From Corydoras sp. C115 (taxonomy: Eukaryota > Chordata > Actinopteri > Siluriformes > Callichthyidae), in contig JAFMOC010000083.1 in assembly GCA_019802505.1 (NCBI GenBank), positions 3,568,501-3,632,500 of the forward strand: a DNA stretch of 64,000 bases, read 5' to 3'. The position numbers were made by a program, and so were the translations under genes. This document shows, one piece after another, positions 24,001 to 36,000 of the stretch. The notes beneath the pieces were generated by a model, which was not told the origin of the DNA, did not search any database, and saw only the letters and a program-made list of their open reading frames with translations. Position 1 is the stretch's first letter. Every line of letters starts with the position of its first letter.

Positions 24001-27000
24001 TTTGCTTAAATACAACCAAACTAAATACAATATATATAATCTTTATACTATAAATACAGCAAACTAAATAGAACTAACTAGAAACTAAACTTGATGGAAA
24101 ACTAAGGGGTCATTCCATGTCAAATCAGTCAATTGCCTTATTTACAAAACAAAATAGCCTGTTCACAGCTAATTATAGGATGTTGGTTAGAATCCTTCAG
24201 GTCATTTGACCCGTCCCTGGGTTCCAAAGGTAGAAAGATGACCCCTCTCTGGGACTTCTAATGTTAAGTTGGCTTGCTGACATCACATCACAGTAGCTTG
24301 ACAAGTTTCTTGGAAATTTTCAAGTGGACAATATGATTTGGACCTGGTTGTTAAATAAAAAACCCACAGGGGTCACGGCAAATAACTAGAAACTAACCAA
24401 TAAGTCTTCTTGACTTACTTGCTCACAGCTGTACCTGGCTGTAAAATTTCTAAATTTCTAATAAATGTTAAAAATAAATCATTGTACGTGTTTTTTGCTT
24501 AACTACAACTAAGCTAAATACAATATATATAATCTTTATATTATAAATACAGCAAACTAAATAGAACTAACTAGAAACTAAACTTGATGGAAAACTAATG
24601 GGTCATTCCATGTCAAATCAGTCAATGGCCTTATTTACAAAACACAGCTAGTTATAGGATGTTGGTTAGAATCCTTCAGGTCATTTGACCCGTCCCTGGG
24701 TTCCAAAGGTAGAAAGGTGACCTCTCTCTGGGACTTCTAGTTTTAAGTCGGCTTGCTGACATCACATCACAGTAGCTTGACAAGTTTCTTGGAAATTTTC
24801 AAGTGGACAATATGATTTGGACCTGGTTGTTAAATAAAAAACCCACAGGGGTCACGGAAATAACTAGAAACTAACCAATTCACTAGAAAAATGTTGGGCT
24901 GCTGCATTCATGAAAATAAGATGGAAAGCTCAGAAGCATAATACATTTATATTTAGACCCTTTGCAGATGCTTTTATCCAAAACGACTTACAAGTAAGAG
25001 TAATACCCTTGTAATACCCTTGGCTCCTGGCAATAAAAAGTAAATAAAGGAAATAACTCCCAAATGATTGAAACATTGAATGGCGCTCGAAAATGTGGCT
25101 TTAATTAAATGGCCTTTAATCCTTTTGGGGGGCCCATTAATTTCCGAGTTTAAACCGAGCAGTTCAAAGTTCTTAAACTAACAATTCAGAATTATAAACT
25201 CGGGCGCAGCAGGTTATACCTGACATGAAGAACAATGACGTCAGACCAAAATACGGTCAGAACACGCCAAAAATAAGCCACGGGATGTGTCCGATTACGT
25301 TTGATATTATAGGGAACAGCCATGTAATCCCTAAACCTGAAGCACTTTCATTTGCAGGGAATCCAGCAAGTTTCGATGTCTCATACAGGATAATCCTCAT
25401 TCAGGGACCCGGCATGTCATTTCTCACATGTTCAAGAATGTGGTGGTTGATCCCACGTGTTTGTGGTTGATAACGATTGGAATGAAGTGAATGTTGAGAC
25501 ATTTTTTAGTAAGCACACCAAGGTGGAGGACCAAGCACACCAAGGTGGAGGACTTTTTTTTTTTTTAACCCTCCTAACATCTATGCTTCTATTGGACTGT
25601 CAGTCCTGCAGGACGCCCTCAAAGGACTTATAGAGATTTCCAATTGTTAAATATGGGTGTGATGATGTAACCCCACCATAAACCTCACCATAAACATAAT
25701 GTATAATGTATATTTACCAAACCTACCAGTGGTTGATCCTGATCAGTTGGGGTCTAAAAGAATAGGCTTGGTTAAAGCAATGCTTTTTATATACCTGGGG
25801 TCAACCCATGCTATAGGGAATCGAGGGGTGCAGAACACCTGTGTTTATTTTTATGTGTGATTTATTTGCCTACAGTGCATACACATAGAGCAATTTGTCC
25901 TCCACATTTAACCCATCTGTGCAGTGAGACTAGAGTGACCAGATTCCAATTCGCCAGATGTGGGACAAAGACTTGTTTGTGGGACAATGTGGGACACCAA
26001 TGCACTGCCACATATATATATATATATATATAAAATTTGCATTGTTTGTGTTGGTGGGTGCGCCCTTAACGTGCGTCCGCATTCCCAATTGGTTGGCATT
26101 CAAACAGCCCGCCTCTCCCCCGATAACAGACAACACAGCCATCCAATGTTGGATTATAAAACTGGAGTCTGGATGGGCATGGGGAACCCCCCCGTGACCC
26201 TAGTTGATCCTGCCGGCCACTCAAGGAGGATGAGTCCCCCACTCATTGGTCAACTCATTGTGTTTGTCCTCACAAGGTTTCTTCCTTAAAATAACAACAT
26301 AACAGAGAGTTTTTTCTTGCCACTGTCGCTTCGGCTTGCTCTTTGGGGTTTAAAGGCTTATAAAACTGTATTAATAAATTATTGGAACTTGAACTTATTC
26401 TCTGACGTTAGTTCAGTCCGTTTGTCTGCTTTTGAAAATACATTTAGTTTGTACTTAATGCAGGGTGGCACGGTGGTTTAGTGGTTAGCATGTTCTCCTC
26501 TCAGCACTAGGGATTCCCGGTTCGAAGCCCAATCTGGGTGGAGTTTCCATGTTCTCCCCGTGTCCGCGTGGGTTTCCTCTGGGTTCTCCGGTTTCCTCCC
26601 ACAGTCCAAAAACATGGATTAAGTCAACTGAATTCCCCAAATTGTCCCATATAGAGTGTGTCTGTGTGAGTGAGTCCGTGTCCAGTAATAGATTGGCGTC
26701 CTGTCCTGGATGTATCTACCCAGCGCCTGAAACATTCTCCCCTGGGTGGGCATGGGGAACCCCCCCATGATCCTAGTAGAGGATAAAGTGGAAGATAATG
26801 GATGGATGGATGGATGTACTTAATGCAAATGTAATTCTTAGGAGTAAATAAATTGACACCCCATTCTTAATAGGGTTTGTGGTTTCTGGTGGGTGCAAAT
26901 CCACAAATCGGATTAGATATACAGAGATAAAATAAAATGGAAAAAAACCTTGAATGAACGAACGCCCTGCATCTCTGATAATTGTACCTGGAGAATTCTT

Positions 27001-30000
27001 TTGTTCTTTATCAATCCCCAGCCCTCGATTTCTAAAATGCCTCGGGGTTATCTAGATGACGTTTAGTATTCCTCTGCTATTGCCGACTGTGCCGTGGTTG
27101 CAGGTAAGGTTTCCTTCTGATGACTCATGTTTGTGCAAGCGATGCCTCAAAGTAGGACAAACCAACCACCGGTCCTGTCAACGAAAGCTTCCTGCAGTTG
27201 TTGTTTTGTATTTCCAGCCACCCTACTATCTGGATAATGTTAAGCAGTGTACAGTAGCTCTCCAAACCCACTGTGAAGCCGGACTCCAAACTGAGAAATT
27301 CAGAATCAACATTATTAGAAATCCATGAGTGTACATGCTGGGCATGAAAGACAGCACAACATGTCTCAGATTTAATTCTCTTACTGTAACCAAAATATGA
27401 ACAACTTCTAAGCAGCTCCAAACAAAGTCTCATACTTGTTAAAGGGTTCTAGTAAGTTTGGGCTTTTCAACTTTGAATACATTAATCTCAATTAGGGTTG
27501 CAGGTGATGGGAAAACAGCAGGGAGAGGTCCGAGGGCGCAAGTTCATCGTAAGGCAGGCATAAAAATAAACAACTTCACACCCAGGGGCAATTTAGCCTC
27601 TCCAAATTCATGTGGGAGGAAAGCAGAGCTCCAAGACTCCCAGAGCTGTCTGATACTTGGGATAAACAACATCATGTGGGCAGTGGTAGCTCAGCGGTAA
27701 TCTGAAAGTTGGTGTCCATCCATCTTCCACTTTATCCTCTACTAGGGTTGCGGAGGGGTTCCCCATGCCCATCCAGGGGAGAACATTTCGGGCGCTGGGC
27801 AGATACACCCAGGACAGGGTGCCAATCCATTGCTGGGCACACACTCACTCACACAAACACACTCTGTATGGGGCAATTTGAAGAATTATATTGACTTGAT
27901 CCATGTTTTTGGACTGTGGGAGGAAATCGGAAAACCTGGAGGAAACCCACACAGACACGGAGAGAACATGGAAACTCCACTCAGATTAGGAGTGGAACCG
28001 GGAACCCCTAGAGCTGAGAGGAGAACATACTAACCACTAAGCCACCGTGCCGCCCGCAAAGTAAAGTTCCATCCATCATCTTCAGCTTTATCCTCTACTA
28101 GGGTCGTGGGGGGGGGTTCCTCATGCCCATTTAGAGGAGAAGGTTTCGGGCGCTGGGCAGATACACCCAGGACAGGGCGCCAATCTATCACTGGGCACAC
28201 AATCACTCACACAGACACACTCTATATGGGGCAATTTGGAGAACTCAATTGACCTTGATCCATGTTTTTGGACTGTGGGAGGAAACCCACACGGAAACAG
28301 GGAGAACATGGACACTCCACCCAAGTCGGTATTCAAAGCGCTGAGAGGAGAACATGCTCACCACTAAGCCAGGTTCGAATCCCAATCTGGGTGGAGTTTC
28401 CATGTTCTCCCCGTTTCCGTGTGGGTTTCCTCTGGGTTCTCCGGTTTCCTCCCACAGTCCAAAAACATGGATCAAGTCAATTGAATTCTCCAAATTGCCC
28501 CATAGAGCGTGTCTGTGTGAGTAAGTGTGTGTCCAGTGATAGATTGGCGCCCTGTCCTGGGTGTATCTGCCCAGCGCCTGAAACATTCTCCCCTGGATGG
28601 GCATGGGGAACCCCCGCGACCCTAATGGAGTATAAAGCAGAAGATAATGGATGGATGGATCCTCTTGATGATTAACATCACGAGTCCGTCAGCCAGAGCC
28701 ATTTTCTGCTGCTGTTTACATCCATTCTTAAAATGCACCGTCAGTTAAATACCAAATGTAATTAGATTATTGGTGTGCATCTAAACACAATAGAATCGTA
28801 TAACAATGCGCCTCTTTTTCTAAGTGCATTGCTCCATTGTAATCGTTCTGATGCAACACTCCTGTCTTTTCAGTCGCTTGCCCTCCTGACGCCTTTTAAA
28901 GGTGAACAGCTGTGCGTTATTCCGATATTGGGTTCGTCCAACAGAATATTTGATCAACACCTTTAGCTTTCTGCATATTTCTAATACACAATCACTATTA
29001 TTGCCCTGCGGTTGTTATACCTGTTGTTAGCCTTAGTCTTCTCCCTCTGTGATAGCCATTTGTGGTAATAGGAGGTCTTGATTCGGATGCAGTAAAAGGT
29101 GATGAGAGCAGCAGGGAGCAGCACCAGAAAGGCAAAGAGCAGGCCAACCACCAGCCCAACCTGACCTGAGCGCACGAAGAAAATAGAGAACATTTTCAGG
29201 CAGACGTGTAAACACCTCTTACGTTCGGAGGAGCGGGGTAATAATAGGGCGCAGTCAATCAGCACGGAGCACTAAGAAAATACTAAATTATAGATAACGT
29301 ACATATTTTTGGATCAACACGAAGCGTAACTTTAAAATATTAATACAGAAGGAATATGACTGGAAGGCAACAGTAGAACCGAACTATTGAAAGGCGAGTG
29401 AATAAAGAAATTAGACGGAGGAGATGGAGTTGAAAAAGCCAGGAGAAAGCAATTAAACGACGGTTTCTAAGCGACACGTCCTTGATTTGAAAACGAAATT
29501 GAAAAGGGAGGGAAAATGAACGTACTGTCATATTGCACCGGACCACTGTCCACGCTGCCTCCCAGTCCCGGTTTATCACAGAAGGGTGGAGCCCAGCCGC
29601 GGTTACAGTGACAGTTCCCGTTGCTGTTGCAAACCTGCATACAAAGCAGCACGATACGAGAAATCAGAACAAACGGAAAACTACTGCAAAAAAAAAAAGC
29701 ATCTGTTTATCATTCCGCTGCACACAGAGATTCCGAAAGGTATTTTCAGGACGAGTGAAAGGCATGATGCCAAAATCAATTAAAGATCATTAAAAAAAAT
29801 GTCTAAAGATGAATTATTTAATTAATATAAAAAAATGAAATAATATCCATCCATCCATTATCTTCTGCTTTATCCTCTATTAGGGTCGTAGGGGGGGGTT
29901 CCTCATGCCCATCCTGGGGAGAACGTTTCGGGCGCTGGGCAGATACACCCAGGACAGGGGGCCAATCTATCGCTGGACACACACTCACTCACACAGACAC

Positions 30001-33000
30001 TCTATATGGGGCAATTTGGAGAATTCAATATACCTTGATCTATGTTTTTGGACTGTGGGAGGAAACCGGAGAACCTGGAGGAAACCCACGTGGACACGGG
30101 GAGAACATGGAAACTCTAGTGCTGGTACTCTAGTACTAGGGGAATCCCTAGTGCTGAGAGGAGAACATGCTAACCACTAATCCACCGTGCTGCCCTAAAA
30201 TATATTATTAATATATCAATATGATTATTTAAGGGCTGCACGGTGGCTTAGTGGTTAGCATGTTCTCCTCTCAGCGCTAGGGATTCCCGGTTCGAATCCC
30301 CATCTGGGTGGAGTTTCCATGTTCTCCCCGTGTCTGTGTTGGTTTCCTCCGGGTTCTCCGGTTTCCTCCCACAGTCCAAAAACATGGATCAAGTCAATTG
30401 AATTCTCCAAATTGCCCCATATAGAGTGTGTCTGTGTGAGTGAATGTGTGCCCAGTGATAGATTGGCGTCCTGTCCTGGGTGTATCTGCCCAGCGCCCGA
30501 AACGTTCTCCCCTGGATGGGCATGGGGAACCCCACTGCAACCCTAATAGAGGATAAAGCAGAAGATAATGAATGAATGAATGATTATTTAATTCAAGTAA
30601 ATATTCATTCATTATTGAAGATTGTGGCGGCACGGTGGCTTAGTGGTTAGCACGTTCTCCTCTCAGTGCGAATCCCAATCTGGGTGGAGTTTCCATGTTC
30701 TCCCCGTGTCTGTGTGGGTTTCCTCCGGGTTCTCCTGTTTCCTCCCAAAGTCCAAAAACATGGATCAAGTCAATTGAATTCTCCAAATTGCCCCATATAG
30801 AGTGTGTCTGTGTGAGTGAGTGTGTGTCCAGTGATAGATTGGCGTCCTGTCCTGGGTGTATCTGCCCAGCGCCCGAAACGTTCTCCCCTGGATGGGCATG
30901 GGGAACCCCACCGTGACCCTAATAGAGGATAAAGTGGAAGATAATGGATGGATGGATTAAAGATTGTTTATATTAACCACATCACGCACTTAAAATGACA
31001 TCATCTCTAAATTGTAATGATAATAATCAAAAGAAAGATACACTGATGAATACAGTAAGCTGTCAAAATAAAGCACTTCATTTAATGTTCCATACTACAC
31101 ACGTTACACATGTGAAGGAACCCCAAAAAACAGGGGTGCAGGAGTGAAAATGGATTTTAAAAAAAATTGAAATGAAATTTCATGTCCATCCAGGGGAGAA
31201 CGTTTCGGGTGCTGGGCAGATACATCCAGGACAGAGTGCCAATCCATCACTCACTCTAACACACTACATCAGGGCAAAATAGAGCAGCCAATTTACCATG
31301 AACCCATGTTTTTATACTGTGGGAAGAAAATGAAGAATCCAGAGGGAGCCATAGGGACGCAGGGAGAACATGCAAACTCCACCCAGATTGGGATTCCAAC
31401 CTGGATCTCCAGTGCTGAGAGGAGAACATGCCACACCGCCAATTTATTAATTTGATTAACATATTTTCAAATAACAATTCCAGTTCCGGGGCGGCACGGT
31501 GGTTTAGTGGTTAGCATATTCTCCTCACAGCGCTGGGGATTCCCGGTTCGAATCCCCATCTAGGTGGAGTTTCCATGTCCTCCCCATGTCCGCATGGGTT
31601 TCCTCCGGGTTCTGCGGTATCCTCCCACAGTCCAAAAACATGGATCAAATCAATTGAATTCTCCAAATTGCCCCATATAGAGTGTGTCTGTGTGAGTGAG
31701 TGTGTGTCCAGCGATAGATTGGCGTCCTGTCCTGGGTGTATCTGCCCAGCGCCCAAAACGTTCTCCCCTGGAGGGGCTTGGGGAACCCCATCATGACCCT
31801 AATATATAGGATAAAGCGGAAGATAATGGATGGATTTTCAAATAACGATTCCAGTTCCAGGGCGGCATGCTGGCTTGGTGATTAGCATGTTCTCCTCTCA
31901 GCGCTAGGGATTCCCGGTTCCAATCCCAATCTGGGTAGAGTTTCCATGTTCTCCCCATGTCCGTGTGGGTTTCCTTTGGTTTCTCCGGTTTCCTCCCACA
32001 GTCCAAAAACATGGATGAAGGTCAACTGAATTCTCCAAATTGCCCCATATAGACTGTGTCTGTGTCAGTGAGTGTGTGCCCAGTGTCCTGGGTGTATCTG
32101 CCCAGCGCCTGACCTGTTCTCCCTTGCATGGGCATGGGGAACCCCCCTGCGACCCTAATAGAGGATAAAGCGGAAGATAATGGATGGATGGTCCAATAAG
32201 TTTAAGTGAGAAGCTTTATTGCATGCTTTCGTTCACTTCGCTCCAGTGATGATCGCCGCCTGGTGGTTCCACCTCACCGAGGAGCTAATTCTCACTCCGT
32301 GGTGTTCACCACTGCAAAATGGTGGAACCATCTTCCCAACTCTGTCCTTAAGGCAGAATCACTAAACAGTTTTAAGAAACTACCGAAGACGCATCTCTTT
32401 AACAAATACCTGTTGTAGAGAAAAAAATTAAAATAAAAATAAAAAAAAAGGGGAGGGGGGGCCGCAGCATCGAATAACAATCAGGTTTGAATTTACAGTA
32501 TAGTTGGTTTTCTCCATGGCTTCTGACTTGTGGTGTTCTCATTTGTAAGTCGCTTTGGATAAAAGCGTCTGCTAAATGACTAAATGTAAACATGTGTGCA
32601 ACACGTTTAAAAAAGGACGAGTCTTACTTTGTTTTCAGTATTGCGGATCTCACAATGTGATATAAAAGAAACATCAGCAAAATCAAAGGTTTCATCTTTC
32701 CAAGTGAAAACAGACTGTGACTCAGCACTTAGTGCCGAAGTTCTCAAAAGAAAATAAACATTTCTCAGAGTAAGACTGCAAAAAATGTAGGGCTTTCACA
32801 ATCAACTGTACATAATATTGTGATCGTATTCATGGAGCTCGAAGCTGGAAAGCCCTGTTGAATGTGAGTAACCTTTGAGTTTTCAGCTTGCAACGCACGA
32901 GGAACTTATTCTACACTTATTATTAAAAAAGCACGCACTTGAGCTCAGGAATGCTTCAGAAAACCAACTCAGAGAAAACTGTGCTGTAGTCAGAAGAACC

Positions 33001-36000
33001 CGCATTCAGCTGCTATTAGAAAAACATGATGTTTCTCTCTAAAAATAGAGTTCACACAAACTATTATCAGCAAAAGCAAAATGAGATCTTAAATATTGCA
33101 AAACACGTCACAATCTGAGGGAGGCACGGTGGCTTAGTTGTTAGCATGTTCTCCTCTCAGCGCTGGGGATTCTAGGTGGGTTTTAGCATGTTCTCCTCTC
33201 GTTTCCTCCCACAGTCCGGGTTCAATTGAATCCCCATATAGAGTGTGTCTAGTGTGTGGTGATAGATTGGCGTGTCCATGTCCTCCCCATGAGTCCGCAT
33301 GGGTTTCGCCTCCGGGTTCTGGCGGTTTCCTCCCACAGTCCAAAAACATGGATCAAGTCCCCAATTGAGTTCTCCAAATTGCCCCATATAGAGTGTGTCT
33401 GTGTGAGTGTGAGTGTGTGTCCAGTGATAGATTGGTGTCCTGTCCTGGGTGTATCTGCCCAGCGCCCGAAACGTTCTCCCTGGATGGGTATGGGGAACCC
33501 CCCGCGACCCTGGTAGAGGATAAAGTGGAAGATAATGAATGGACGTCCCAATCTTTGGAGCATTACAGACATCACAAATGCCAACTTTTGAATGACTAAT
33601 ATACAAAAAGCATGTAAAAAAAAAACATGAAATCTTCGGTGGCTTAGTGGTTAGCATGTTCTCCTCTCAGTGCTACGGATTCCCGCTTTGAATCCCAATC
33701 TGCGTGGAGTTTCCATGTTCTCCCCGTGTCCGCGTGGGCTTCCTCCGGGTTCTCCGGTTTCCTCCCACAGTCCAAAAACATGGATCAAGGTCAATTGAGT
33801 TCTCCAACTTGCCCCATATAGAGTGTGTGTGTGTGAGTGAGTGTGTGTCCAGTGATAGATTGGCGTCCTGTCCTGGATGGGCATGGGGAACCCCCCCGCG
33901 ACCCTAATATAGGATAAAGTGGAAGATAATGGATGGATGTTTAAAAGAATCACTTTCTTGTATTTTACTGCATTTTGCCAAATACTTCAGTTATTTTAGA
34001 ACTAGATTTTTATGTCACAGCCATTAAACGCAGGTTACCTTACTGACAGCAATTCAATGCTCGACTGCATCGAGCGGAAGCCCAACTCACAAATGTGACA
34101 GTTAAAAGAAATAAAAAGTTTTTGAACAAAATGACATGATGTCATAAGTGATAGTGTATGGAAAACAGTCTTTTATATTCTGATGTGTGAATACCTGAAG
34201 TCCTCCAGCTTCCTTCAACCTCCGAAAACTCAGCACGTCATGCTGCTTGATATAAATTGTCTTTGGTTTGGAGTTGGTGCTTCCATAGAATACTTTAGAA
34301 CTCTGAGCAATGTAGCTTTCTGACTTGTTTCTGTTGTTTTGGTTCTACAATGTTTATATAAAATGTGTATACAGTGGTTAACATCCAAGTTCAAATCCCA
34401 ATCTGGGTGGAGTTTCCATGTTCTCCCCGTTTTTGCGTGGGTTTTCCAGTTTCCTTCCACAGTCACAAAAACATGGAACCAAGGTGAATTAGCTGCTTTA
34501 AATTGCTCCTATGTAGTGTAACTGAGTGTGTGCCCAGCGATAGATTGGTGTCCTGTCCTGGGTGTATCTGCCCAGTGCCCGAAACGTTCTCCCCTAGATG
34601 GGCATGGGGAACCCCCCCCCGTGACCCAAGTGGAGGATAAAGAGGAAGAAGATGAGAGATCTTTACAATACAGTTTTTCTTTATGGTTTTTAAACAATTA
34701 TCTAGTAAATGTTTTGCTTCATGCTCAAAAATCCCATCCATCATTATCTTCTTCTTTATCCTCTATTAGGATCGTGGGGGGTTCTTCATGCCCATCTAGG
34801 GGAGAACGTTTCGGGCGCTGGGCAGATACACCCAGGACAGGACACCAATCTATCACTGGTTACACACTCACTCACACAGACACACTCTATATGGGGCAAT
34901 TTGGAGAACTCAATTGACCTTGATCCATGTTTTTGGACTGTGGGAGGAAACTGGAGAACCCGGAGGAAACCCACGTGGACACGGGGAGAACATGGAAACT
35001 CCACCCAGATTGGGATTGGAACCAGGAATCCCTAGCGCTGAGAGGAGAACATGCCAACCACTGAACCACCGTGCCGCCCCCTATATTCATTCATTCATTC
35101 ATTCTTTATCTTCTGCTTTATCCTCTATTAGGGTCGCGGGGGGGTTCCCCATGCCCATCCAGGGGAGAACGTTTTGGGTGCTGGGCAGATTCACCCAATA
35201 CAGGGCGCCAATCTATCACTGGACACACACTCACTCACACAGACACACTCTATATGGGGCAATTTTGGAGAATTCAATTCACTTGATCCATGTTTTTGGA
35301 CTGTGGGAGGAAACCGGAGCCCCCTATATATATTTATATATATATAATGTATTATATCCATCCATTATCTTCCGCTTCATCCTATATTAGGGTTGCAGGG
35401 GGGTTCCCCATGCCCATCCAGAGCAGAACGTTTCGGGCGCTGGGCAGATATACCCAGGACAGGACGCCAATCTATCACTGGGTAAAATGTATTATATATA
35501 AATATATATATTTATATATATATATTTTTATTTGTAGTGTTTTTACAATATGCATTGTCTAAAATAATGCCTGAACAAACAAAGAGAAAATCAAAGGGAC
35601 CACGGTGAGAAAAACCCTCGTAACACTTTAAAAGCTCTAACGGGAACCAAAGCAGTGACATGAGAACTGAATGTCCTTGAGCGAGAGCCCCGCCTTAAAT
35701 GAGCAGAAACCTGTGGAGGTGCTTTAAGACAGCAGCGCACTGACGGTCACATCATCTCACATAACTTAAATCATTCTGCCAATAATTAATGCTCTATGTG
35801 TGAAAGGCTGGTTGGCATATTTTCAAAGAGACTAATGGGTGTACTTAAAGTTCTAAATCAGGGGTTTGATCGCTGCCTGTACTTTTAAATTATTTCAGGA
35901 CCTTTTTTTAGTACTAAAGTTAATCTGTGTATAATAGAATTTGTATTTAAGGCGCCTTTCAAGAAACACAAGGCACTTATAATACAAATAGGAAAACAAT

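Noticed and set aside
27125..27433. Possible extra adam33 exon (102-codon minus frame)
   Set aside because: Neighbouring exons already join in phase (29021 to 22912) and the frame has no tail-like composition or recognisable domain.
34528..35390. Open frames up to 158 codons rich in SPCPSRGERFGRWADTPR or CSPRVRVGFLRVLRFPP
   Set aside because: These are translations of the family M SINE in various frames; the same peptides recur at every SINE in the window.
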